Of a DNA stretch of 64,000 bases, positions 30,724-39,956 are shown in pieces. The position numbers and the translations under genes are program-made. The notes under the pieces are model-generated. The model saw nothing but the letters and a program-made list of their open reading frames with translations, did no database searches and was not told the origin of the DNA. The stretch lies in contig JANHCV010000001.1 of assembly GCA_025594325.1 (NCBI GenBank), positions 3,348,001 to 3,412,000 on the forward strand. The letters run 5' to 3'. Position 1 is the stretch's first letter; each line of letters starts with the position of its first letter. This DNA comes from Blastocladiella emersonii ATCC 22665 (taxonomy: Eukaryota; Blastocladiomycota; Blastocladiomycetes; Blastocladiales; Blastocladiaceae).

Positions 30724-32793
30724 ATGGCGTGCCCTCCGCCGCCCGTCACCACCGCCCCGCCGTGGGGACCGCCGCCGCAACCCCCGCCCGGCTCCGATGT
30801 GTTCGCGCTCGGCCTCGGTGCCGGTGCCGGCGATCCCTACTTGAGCAGCGACCCGCACCTCGCCTTCTTCCAGTTCCAGCAACAGCAGCAGTACTCGTCC
30901 GCCCCGCCGGCCACCATGTCCTTCAATCCGGCCGCGCCCTCGCTCCCGCCGCACCCCCACCACCCGCACCCGTCGGCGTACGCGTACATGCCCGTGCCCA
31001 TGTTCATGGTCCCGGCGCCGGCCGCGACGACCGCGACGCCTGCGCCTCCGAATAACCCGGCGATTGTCGGTCAGCCCGCGCTCGCCATGGACTGGTCGAC
31101 GGTCCCGCCCACGGCCATCATGGGTCCGCCGTCGCTCGCGGCACCCGCGCCGGCGCCGGTGATGCACCACCACCTCGACCACCCGGCCGCCGTCCCGCCG
31201 ACGCCCATCTCGCCTACCTACTCGCACCACATGCCCGCCGTCGCCGCATCGGTCTCGCCCGAGCCCGAGCGCCAGCGCAACGCGTCGCCGCCGCCTGTCC
31301 AGCGTGGATCCACCCGCGCGCCCTCGGCGACGCCGGCCACTACCTCCTCGTCGACGCCAGCGCCGGCTCCGCCGCGGCGCAAGCCCGACATCAAGATGCC
31401 CGAGCTTCCCTCGGCGCTCGACAAGCGGTCCAAGGGCGGGCCCGGCAAGAAGCGCAAGGGCATTTCCGAGGAGGAGAAGGAGGAGCGGCAGCAGGAGCGC
31501 ATCATGCGCAACCGGATCGCGGCGCAGGAGTCGCGCAACAAGAAGCGCGCCTACGTCGAGACGCTCGAGGCCACGGCCGCCGACCTGCAGGACCAGAACG
31601 CGGCGCTGCGCGACGACAACGGCCGGCTCGCCAAGCGCGTCAAGACGCTCGAGGACGAGAACCGCTCGCTCAACTCCAAGCTCGACTGGATCATGTCCCA
31701 GATGGCCGAGATGCGCCAGCACCAGCAGCAGCAGCAGGTGTTCGCTCCCGCCGCGCCGGTCCCGCCAATAGTCCAGCCCGTGCACGCGCCGCCCCCGGTG
31801 CTCGCGCCCGCCCCGCTGGCCGTCGAGCATGCGGTTGCCGGCCACCATGGCCCGGCCGCGGCCCCGAGCCCGTCCTCCTCTTCATCCCCCTCCTCCTCGT
31901 CTACCTTCACGCCCGCGCCTCCCTCGGCGCCATCCACGGCGTGCACCAAGGCCCCCGTGAGTTCGTCGTCGTCGCCCTCGACGTCGTCGTCCCCGACCTC
32001 GCACCCCTCCTCCTCTTCTTCCCCCTCCTCTTCCTCCACCACCGATACCGTGTCCCTGACGCTCGCCGAGCTGACGTCGATGCTGTATGCGGCCAGTTCT
32101 TCCGATCCAGCAGCGGTCGGCCGGTTGCGCCCTCGCGCCCCCGCCACGGCGGGGGCAGGGCGCAATTCCCAGCAGCGGAGACTGGCAGCCAAGCATACCT
32201 CGACGGCATCCCTCGCGCGCTCGCTGACGGGCCGCACGGTGTCTACGGTGGCGGCGGTGGCGGTGAACGAGAAGGTGGCGATGGGCAAGGGTTCGACCAC
32301 GGCGACGACGGCGGCAACCAAGATGATGATGATGACGACGACGTGCTCGGCGGCCTCGGCCTCGGCTATGGTGGCCGGAGCAGCTACGACGATGCTGGTG
32401 CACTCCCTGGTGGCGCTGCAGCTGGCCATGGCCTGGATGGCGCGCTCGATCCCGCCGCTCTTTCGCTCCTGGACGCGTTCCTCGTCTTCGACCAGTAACG
32501 CGCAAGCGGCGTACATCTTCGAGCTCGTCTGGGCCTGCGTCCGCCGCGGCCTCGTCACCAACTCTTTCCTCCCCTCCTTCTCTTCCTCCCACGGCGGCGT
32601 GCTCTCCCTCACCGAGCGCGTCCTCCGCCACCTCCTCGCCGACCTCACGGGCCTCCCGAACCCCCGCGACGACGGCGGCGACGAGATCCGCATCGTGGTG
32701 CCCGTGGCCGTGGCCAAGGCGCTCCGCGCGGCGGCGTGCAACGTGCGCACGGCGCGCGCGCTGGATCGCCGGTGGGGCCACCGGCCGCCGTAA
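30724..32793 (+). CDS. HacA/Hac1/XBP1-type bZIP transcription factor (unspliced frame; spliced form ends at 32498)
   Basis: Unspliced frame 30724-32793 (689 residues). Predicted IRE1-spliced form: 30724-32113 joined to 32176-32498 (570 residues). The first 230 residues are P/A/H-rich. The bZIP (about 245-320) reads KKRKGISEEEKEERQQER then IMRNRIAAQESRNKKRAYVE and a zipper LEATAADLQDQNAALRDDN. NRIAAQESR..K and the preceding KRK..EEEKEER match HacA, XBP1 and Hac1, master regulators of the unfolded protein response. After the zipper comes a Ser/Pro-rich linker and LTLAELTSMLYAASSSDP. There the RNA folds into two CAGCAGC loops around a hairpin (32102-32180). Removing 62 nt switches to a G/D-rich frame with a seven-Asp run ending ALSLLDAFLVFDQ. 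The unspliced frame continues with strong third-position G/C to 32793. Confidence 0.85.
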   Translation: MACPPPPVTTAPPWGPPPQPPPGSDVFALGLGAGAGDPYLSSDPHLAFFQFQQQQQYSSAPPATMSFNPAAPSLPPHPHHPHPSAYAYMPVPMFMVPAPAATTATPAPPNNPAIVGQPALAMDWSTVPPTAIMGPPSLAAPAPAPVMHHHLDHPAAVPPTPISPTYSHHMPAVAASVSPEPERQRNASPPPVQRGSTRAPSATPATTSSSTPAPAPPRRKPDIKMPELPSALDKRSKGGPGKKRKGISEEEKEERQQERIMRNRIAAQESRNKKRAYVETLEATAADLQDQNAALRDDNGRLAKRVKTLEDENRSLNSKLDWIMSQMAEMRQHQQQQQVFAPAAPVPPIVQPVHAPPPVLAPAPLAVEHAVAGHHGPAAAPSPSSSSSPSSSSTFTPAPPSAPSTACTKAPVSSSSSPSTSSSPTSHPSSSSSPSSSSTTDTVSLTLAELTSMLYAASSSDPAAVGRLRPRAPATAGAGRNSQQRRLAAKHTSTASLARSLTGRTVSTVAAVAVNEKVAMGKGSTTATTAATKMMMMTTTCSAASASAMVAGAATTMLVHSLVALQLAMAWMARSIPPLFRSWTRSSSSTSNAQAAYIFELVWACVRRGLVTNSFLPSFSSSHGGVLSLTERVLRHLLADLTGLPNPRDDGGDEIRIVVPVAVAKALRAAACNVRTARALDRRWGHRPP
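32102..32180 (+). other. predicted IRE1-type (non-spliceosomal) intron, 32114-32175, with flanking stem-loops
   Basis: 5' site: stem CCGATC/GGTCGG (32102-32107, 32115-32120) closes a seven-base loop CAGCAGC (32108-32114); cut expected after G32113. 3' site: stem TTCC/GGAG (32166-32169, 32177-32180) closes an identical loop CAGCAGC (32170-32176); cut after G32175. Between them TTGCGCCCT/AGGGCGCAA (32125-32133, 32157-32165) and GCCCCCGCC/GGCGGGGGC (32137-32145, 32148-32156) form an 18-bp hairpin that brings the sites together. CNGCNG|N in a seven-base loop is the known IRE1 substrate rule (XBP1 loops CCGCAGC and CTGCAGC). The 62-nt excision shifts frame. No GTACGY donor or branch point is present at these borders. 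Confidence 0.8.
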
Positions 32794-32884
32794 TGGGGGG
32801 ACTCTTGTGCACATATTGTCGTTGATTCTTCGGTTATTCCAATGTATCTTTTCTTCACAACCTCATCGATCGAGTGTATTGAGG

Positions 32885-34397
32885 CTACGCGACGTTCACC
32901 TTCTTGCACAGCATGGCGTGCTCCTTGCGCGTGGTCGCGACCGACTTGACGAGCGCGTGGAACGCGCGGTAAGTGCAGAGCGAGCGATCGTCGGGGTGGT
33001 GGTCGCCGGGCGCGGCGCACGCCGGGAGCGTGGTGGCGCGGTCGTTGTACTTGACGCGGACGTAGTGCGCGTCCTCGGGCGAACTCTGCGCCGCCGCCGC
33101 CCCCTTGGCGCGGAACGTCTCGATGGTGACGTGCGACGCGAACAGGGGCCAGTACCGGTGCTCGCCGTGCCAGAGGCCGAGGGCGCCGAGCAGCGGGGCC
33201 ATGGTGGTGTCGTGGGCCGAGTACACGGCGAATTTCGGGAGCTGCGGCGCGAGCTTGACGGCGGGGCCCGCCACCCCAGAATCGCGGACGAGGTGCCGCT
33301 CCGTGACGTGCTGGAGGTGCATGGAAAACTCGGGGTCGGGCGTCGGCGGCTTCCCCGCGACGACATGGTGCTGCAGCTCGTGCAGCTCGGTGACGAAGCG
33401 GCCGAGCATGAGTTTCGGGAACACGGGGTACTCGGCCATGTGGTCGAACCAGAGCCGCGACGAGGCGGCGCGGAGCCGCTCAAAGTCGGCGGGGGTGACG
33501 TTGACGGGCCAGTCGTGGGCAAGCGCGGAGCCCAGCACGTCGAACGCGAGCACGGGCCCGTATTTCTCGTCGAGCATGGCGCGCAGGTCCGCGGGCCAGG
33601 ACGGGTACTCGCGGGCGCGCAGGTCCGACTTGATGAGCGCCGTGAACTGCTTGCGCAGGTGCATGTACCGGGCGCACTCGTGGTCCGGGTACACGTTGTC
33701 GCGGCCCGACGGCGTGCGGGTGAAGATGTGCAGGGCGTCGGTTGCGGTGCGCGACGCCGGAGGGTACAGGCCCAGCATTAGCGAGTGCAGCGACTCGAGC
33801 GTGCGCGGGTAGTCGGTCGACCGCAGGTAGACGAGCGCCGGGTCGGCGAAGGTCGAGGGGAGGAAGCCCAGCTTGCCGACGTACAGGTCGCGCAGCGAGG
33901 CGCCGATCGACGATAGCGTGGTGCGGCCGCGGTCCGTGAGCTGGCCGTGGTAGCTACGCGTACGGTGGTGTGCGTTAGCCGTGTACAACAGCGTATGAGG
34001 GGAAAGCGTACCAGGTAGCGAGCGACGGCGTCTTCTGCACATGCGCGTCGGGGATCCCCTCCTCCCAGGTGGCCGCGTTGAGCGTCGACTTGCGGTAGAG
34101 CTGGTGGGCGACGGGTCCCGGGTCAGCCTGGAGGGCGAGAAAGTTGCCCATGAGGCAGTCGTCGTGGTTGGGCGGGACGAGGTGCTGCAGGCCGGGCCAC
34201 ACGGGCGTGCGCTCGCCGTGGCGGTGGACGAACTGGACGAGCTTGAGCTCGAGGCTCGCCGGGTACTGTTTGGCGACCTCGGCGGGCGTCAGCGGCGGCG
34301 GCGGGTGCGCCGTCGTCACGATGCCCGACTTGCTCGGCGTGTACGGGATCGCGTGCGTCGGGCCCGTGGGTGCGGCAGGGGCGGTGTTGGTCGGCAT
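32885..34397 (-). CDS. histidine acid phosphatase family protein (branch 2)
   Basis: Exons 34397-34012 and 33953-32885 encode 484 residues; 58-nt intron. The active-site RHG motif is in LVQFVHRHGERTPVWPG, GQLTDRGRTTL follows, LRSTDYPRTLESLHSLMLGL carries the second conserved Arg, and SAHDTTMAPLLGALG carries the HD proton-donor motif. The GQLT and LYP arrangement resembles the ACP6/lysophosphatidic acid phosphatase-like group more than phytases. There is no signal peptide: the first 45 residues are T/P-rich and polar, so the enzyme is probably intracellular. ATG 34397 is chosen because a CGCAACGCATC element sits 7 nt before it. Confidence 0.9.
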
Positions 34398-34942
34398 GGT
34401 GGCGATGCGTTGCGGCAAGTCTGGGCCAGTGGATCGGCCTAGTTGGCGGTCAGCGGTGAGAAGGGGCGAGAGGACGGGTCGACGGTGGCGGGGAGGCGCG
34501 AGCGGGAAGGGACGCGTCGTCGCAACGGCTGGCTCGCCGATCGGTTGGGGATCGGTTTGCTGCTGCTGTCCGCCTCCCCTCTTCTATCTCGATGGGCCTT
34601 TTTTTGAACGATTGTGGTCGCTCGAACTCTGTTGCGAGCGACATGACTCTGAACGTGACCCAGAGGGCCGCAATGAGGTGATGGACGGCCAGTCGAAGCC
34701 GCGTCCGCCTCCTCGATCGCACGCGCGCGATCGCCGGCCGTGCCTCGTCCTTCAATTGGAAGAGAAAGGGGAGACACGGCGTCAGCGACGCGTCGGCCGA
34801 CGCGGTGTGCAGTTCGCGTGGGCGTCAGGTGAGCAGCAGCGATCGCTGTTGACGGCCGTTCCGATCTGCTTCGCCACCCTCCGCTCTCTTCTCCCTCCCT
34901 CCTCTCGAGGGCTCATGTAACTGCCAACCAACACACACTGCA
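34398..34942. other. divergent promoter region, histidine phosphatase / CYC3
   Basis: 545 nt between divergent starts. No repeat or RNA gene recognised apart from the element at 34404. Confidence 0.5.
34404..34415 (-). promoter_or_regulatory. CGCAACGCATC element, histidine phosphatase gene
   Basis: CCGCAACGCATC on the coding strand, 7-18 nt before the ATG; the spacing matches citrate synthase and SLX9. Confidence 0.45.
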
Positions 34943-35884
34943 ATGGACGCTCCCAAGTGCCCCGTCGACCACGGCTCGGCCGCTGCGATGCCCGCGGGCC
35001 ACCCGCCAGTCCCGTCCACGTCAGTGACGGGCGAGGGCGCGGCCAAGTGCCCCGTCGACCACAGCAAGATCGACCGCGCCTCGCACCCCTTCTTCCAGTC
35101 GCAGCATGGTGGTGCGCACCCACCATCTGGTGATGCCGCCAAGTGCCCCGTCGACCACTCGAAGCTCGACCCGGCGACGCACCCGTACTTTGCCCAGCCC
35201 GAGCCGACCCCGGCCCCTACGCCCGCACCCGCCTCGGGCCTCGGCACCGCGCACGACTCGGACGAGCTCGACCTGCGCAACTACCTGCCGTCGTCGCTGC
35301 CGCACCAGCCGCGCCACCCGGACCAGCGCCGCGACCTGCCGACGGACCGGGAGGCGTCGAGCATCCCGCGCGCCGATGCTGCCACCCCCGATGTCCCCGC
35401 CGCAAAAACCGATGCCGACGGCGTGTGGATGTACCCGTCGCAGCAAATGTTCTTCAACGCCATGAAGCGCAAGAACTGGAACCCGCGCGAGGAGGACATG
35501 GAGGTGGTGGTCCCGATCCACAACGCCGTGAATGAGATGGCGTGGCAGCGGATCCTCGACTGGGAGCGCGTCGCCTCGCCTTCCCTCGCACCGTGCGCGC
35601 CGCGCCTCGCGCGGTTCATGGGGAAACCGGGCCACCTCACGCCGCGCGCCTGGTTCAAGTCCACCTTCATGGGATACACCAAGCCGTTCGACCGCCACGA
35701 CTGGGTCGTCGACCGCTGCGGGACCAAGGTCAACTACGTCATCGATTTCTACTCGGGCAAGCTGCCCGCCGGCACCAAGGCCGCGGGCGTCGTGTCCTTC
35801 TACCTCGATGTCCGGCCCAAGCTCGATACCTGGGAGGGCGTCAAGCTGCGCGCGCTGCGGTTCTGGGGCGACCTGCTTCGCTGA
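34943..35884 (+). CDS. CYC3: holocytochrome c synthase (cytochrome c haem lyase)
   Basis: Single exon, 313 residues. Three CPVDH haem-regulatory (CP) motifs at about residues 6, 36 and 68 precede a P/A linker. The catalytic part starts GVWMYPSQQMFFNAMKRKNW and continues MEVVVPIHNAVNEMAWQRIL and FMGYTKPFDRHDWVVDRCG. The end is YVIDFYSGKLPAG, VSFYLDVRPKLD. These are the diagnostic blocks of HCCS, including the HN pair (IHNAVNE) whose His ligates haem. It attaches haem to the CXXCH of cytochrome c in the mitochondrial intermembrane space. Three CP motifs are at the upper end of the family's usual number. Confidence 0.96.
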   Translation: MDAPKCPVDHGSAAAMPAGHPPVPSTSVTGEGAAKCPVDHSKIDRASHPFFQSQHGGAHPPSGDAAKCPVDHSKLDPATHPYFAQPEPTPAPTPAPASGLGTAHDSDELDLRNYLPSSLPHQPRHPDQRRDLPTDREASSIPRADAATPDVPAAKTDADGVWMYPSQQMFFNAMKRKNWNPREEDMEVVVPIHNAVNEMAWQRILDWERVASPSLAPCAPRLARFMGKPGHLTPRAWFKSTFMGYTKPFDRHDWVVDRCGTKVNYVIDFYSGKLPAGTKAAGVVSFYLDVRPKLDTWEGVKLRALRFWGDLLR

Positions 35885-35969
35885 CGGGTCGTTTGGTGAA
35901 TAGATATACAAAACTAGTGTTCATTGCAATGTATTTGTGACAGCTATATCGAGTCTTGCTTCGTGCAAA

Positions 35970-38900
35970 TCATCGGCGGTAGTACCCGTCCTGCCCACCC
36001 TGCTGCTGGCCATGGCCCTGCTGCTGCTGCTGGTAGTACTGTTGCTGACCACGCCCCTGCTGCTGCCCGCCGCCGTACCCGGCCGGCGACGCTGGCGGGA
36101 GCTGGTACGCGTGCTGCTGGTGCTGCTGGTGCTGGTGCTGCATGGGCGACGACGCGTGCATCATGGGCGCCGTGACCGCCGCCGCGGGCTGCGCGGGGCT
36201 CTGGTACATCTGCTGCTGGTGCTGGTGCTGGACCTGGCTGTGGTACTGTTGCTGGCGGTACTGCCCCGTCGGCTGCATCTCGTGGTACGACGGAGACGGG
36301 CTCTGGAACCCGCTACCGCCGCCCGTGTGCTGGTACCGCTGCGCGTACAGCTGCGCGGCCGTCGGCGTGCCGGGCGAGATCGGACCGCCGCCGTTGCTCC
36401 CGCCCGTGGTACTCGTCGTCACCGTGGTCGTCGTCGTGAGGTACCCGGCACCGCCGCCCTGCTGCTGCTGCTGGTACTGAGCGTAATACTGCTGCTGCTG
36501 GTGATGCGAGAGCGGCTGCGGGTGCGGCGCGCCGTTGGGTCCGCGGGGCGGGTGCATGCTTAGCGGGGACGGGGACCGGCCGGGCGGCGGGTGATGCCCC
36601 TGGGCCGGCGCGTTGGGCGACAGGTTCTGCATGTGGTGGACGGCGAGATCGACCTTGCGGATCGACGACACGGGCGAGGCCGGGCGCGGCGCGGGGAGGT
36701 GGCCCGACGAGTAGTGCGCGGGGGCGAGCGCGCCGGGCGACGCGTACCCGCCGCCGGGCCCCTCGGCCGCGACGGCGGCCGGGAGCGGGCGGCCCGTGAC
36801 GCCGGCGAACGCCGACGACAGCGACGCGTCCGAGTCGCGGCGGCCGTCGCGGTACGCGCTGCCGGCGTCGCTGCCCGAATCGCCGGCACCTTGGCGGTGC
36901 TGCTGCTGCTGCTGCTTCTGGTAGTGGATCGAGAGCTCGGGGAAGTAGCCCTCGAGGAGGTGCTCGAGGCGCGGGTCGACGAGCGGCAGGATCAGGTGCT
37001 CGACGAGCGACGGGTGCAGGTACCGGTCGCGGCGGCCGGACCGGCGCGCCTCGGCGTCCTGGCGCAGCGCCTCGGGGTCCCACGGCCCGAACTTGGTGTT
37101 GAAGAACTGCGAGTCCGTAAGGTGGTCGTTGTAGATGCGGCGGCCGGCGATCAGCGTGGCGATGAACAGGACGGCCATGGCGATGGCCTGCGCGTACACG
37201 AGGTTGGCCAGGAGGTACATGATGAACAGGCCCTGCGCCGCGGCGAGCGACGAGATGATCCGCTTGTACAGCGTCGGGTAGAAGTCGCCCGCCGTGTCGG
37301 ATCCCTTGCCGAAGACGAATAATAATTCGTACTTGTAAATGAGCGACGTGGACGCGAAGTAGAGCGGCACGAAGAAGAGGATGAGCGGCTGGACCCACGC
37401 GTAGACGCACGCGATGAAAAAGTAGAAGAGCAGGACGCCCGACACGGCGTCGTAGTTGAACGACAGCGGGCTGTTGATGAGCAGGGCCTCGCGCGGCGTG
37501 AGGTTGAACAGCTTGCGCTTGAGGAACGTGAGGATGAGCGGGCCGAACCGGGCGAGCTCGACGGCGAAGAAGCCCGTGCCGTTGACCGTGTAGTTGACCC
37601 AGAACCCGCCCTTGCGCACGTACGTCGCGGACACGGCGAGGAAAAAGTTCTGGATCTTGAGCAGCACGGCCGTGGTCACGGCGCCCGCGTTCGGGCCCTG
37701 GACGCTGGTGGCGAGCTTGTCGACCGAGAAGCCCGAGAAGAGGTTGATGATCATGGTGATGGCGGTGAAGAAGACAAAGAAGCCGACCACGTAGAAGAGG
37801 AACAGCTTGCGGACCGTGTCCTTGGTGCGCAGGGCCTTGGTGTAGGCGCCCTGGTAGTCGGACACCTTGCGGAAGAAGACGGGCAGGAAGATGAGGAACG
37901 AGTTGTAGAGCATGGGCGGGACCAGGCCCTGGATGAAGGACGCGAACTTGGGGTTGCGCCACAGGTACGTGCCGAGCGCGGGCCACACGTTGTACAGCGT
38001 GGCCGCGTCCGTGAGCGGGATGATGGCCGACAGCGGGAACACCCACGACACGGACAGCGCCAGCACCAGCAGGTTGCCGAGCCGCCGCTTGCGCCGCTGC
38101 ACGCTCGGCTCGTCGCCGAGGTTGCGCCAGATCAGGTCCTCGGGCCGCGGCGCCGGCTCAATGTGCAGGTCGAGGGCCTTGCCGCGGAGCTGTTCGACGA
38201 CCTCGTGGCAGTCCTCGGGGTACTCGAACTCGACGAACCCGGCGTGGATCGCCTTGGCCTCGCACCCGTTGCGGCGCATGTCGTAGATGGTGGCGTCGAG
38301 GGCCTTGATCTTGTCGCACAGCTTCTGGGCCTCGGGCGGCAGCTGGGCGTTGGGCAGGGCGAGGTTGGCGGCCGAGTCGGGGCGGTGGGCGTCGAGGCGG
38401 GCCTTGAAGGTGCGGTGCATGATGCCCTCGAGGTCGAGGATGTGGCGCTCGCGCTTCTGCACCGCCTCCTCGAGCTTGGACACCTTGAGAGCGAGGGTCG
38501 CCGTCGAGAAGTGCATGACGTTGACCTCGTGCATGGCGTCGGCGAGCGCGTAGTTGTCGCGCAGCATCGACGACTTGAGGTTGGTGACGAGGATGGTGCG
38601 GGCGTGGATCGAGTTGTAGTACTCGGGCGACCGGAAGTAGTTTTGGCGCAGGCGCACGAAATCGATCCACAGGTTGCGGAACAGGTACAGGATGTAGGCG
38701 GACAGGGCGAAGGCCATGACGACGTGGCCCCACAGGAAGTTCTGGGCGTACATCATGGACTCGGAGACGGCCAGGTCCTGGACCTTCTCGCCGCGGCCGG
38801 GAATCTGCGGGGCCTTGAGCGGGCCGTCGGTGAGCGAGAGGTAGTTGAGGGTGAGGGTGACGATGCCCGTGGCGAGCCAGCCGACGGACGCCTTGGCCAG

Positions 38901-39311
38901 CGTGACGGTGAACTTGACGAACATGGTGGCGTCGATGCCGAGCGAGGTGAGCAGCTGGTCCTCGGTGGTCTTGTAGACGATGGGCAGCCAGTCGAGGAAG
39001 CCCTTGGACACCTCGGGCAGCTTCTCGGGCACCTTGGCGTCGTGGAAGAACTGCTGCAGGCCGCGGCGCGCCATGGACCGCGAGTACACCTTGTTGGGCT
39101 GGTACACGTTCTCGTACCGCGGCCGCATGATGCTGAAGAAGGCCACGGCGCCGAGCCCGACGCTGCCCGTCAGGCACAGCTGGATGAGCAGTCCCGAGAT
39201 CTGCTCGGGACCTGTTTGCAATGGGCGTTAGCGGCGTGCTGTTGCTCTACTGCACAAGAGGGTAGCCGTACCCTGTTTGAGGAACTGGTCCCCGACAGAT
39301 GCCGCTGACAT
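35970..39311 (-). CDS. CSC1/OSCA-family (DUF221) stress-gated cation channel
   Basis: Exons 39311-39272 and 39211-35970 encode 1093 residues; 60-nt intron with a GCTAAC branch. MSAASVGDQFLKQG is followed by a first membrane segment (ISGLLIQLCLTGSVGLGAVA), two more near 100-190, then a cytosolic loop (about 215-370, RTILVTNLKSSM, FVEFEYPEDCHEV). A run of eight or so helices follows (about 390-700) including FFFTAITMIINLFSGFSV-like pore-region sequence. This order matches fungal Csc1 and plant OSCA osmosensitive channels. From about residue 775 to the end the tail is Q/Y/G/P/H-rich and prion-like, with no similarity expected. The first exon is only 40 nt. Confidence 0.93.
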
Positions 39312-39956
39312 GATGGCGGTGTCGTTGAGGTCACGGCGGAAGAGTGCAAGCGCCGCTCACGCAGCGAGGTTGATGGCGAGCAGTCGAGCCAGCCGACTGA
39401 CAGAACGAGTGCGAGTGCGTGTGGTATCTGCAGTAATGCAGCGCGCCGAGCTCAAGGGACGGGCGAAGCGCGCGCGACGAGGGGGCGTCGATGCGTGCGA
39501 GCGGGCAAGTGCGTGGAGGGAGGGCCGCGGCGACCGCGTCAGGGTGCAGCGTTGCAGCAAGTCCGTAGCAGATACTGTAAGTTGGCGGAGACGAGGGACG
39601 GCGGGGGGAGAGCGCGAATCGAGAATGGGTGGCGGGGGCGGCCGAGGGGCCTCGGTGGTCGCAGGAGAGCGGCGCCTCGTCGGCGCGGCTTGACCGCCGA
39701 CTACGCCACGCGCGGCTGCGGTCCGGTCCCTCGCCAGCGCCCCCGCACGAATCGGGGCGACCAACTCTGACTGACGCGACGGCGACGGTGATGCGCGCCC
39801 ATAATCAAATGTATCGGGGTGAGAGAGAGGGATCAAGGGGCATGTGTGTGTGCGGATTGCAAAAAGGGAGCGTGGATCGTGAGAGAGGAGTAGGGGGATT
39901 GCAACCAAAATGGGGGGAGAGGATCGTCGTGGCGCGACACGACGCGTCGCGACCGA
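39312..39956. other. intergenic region between CSC1 and the 4E-T-like gene
   Basis: 645 nt holding the CSC1 promoter and the 4E-T-like 3' UTR. No gene or repeat recognised. Confidence 0.5.

Noticed and set aside
32117-32173. Conventional 57-nt GT-AG intron inside the HacA-type region
   Set aside because: Donor GTCGGC is unlike all others here, there is no branch point, and removal would not change frame.
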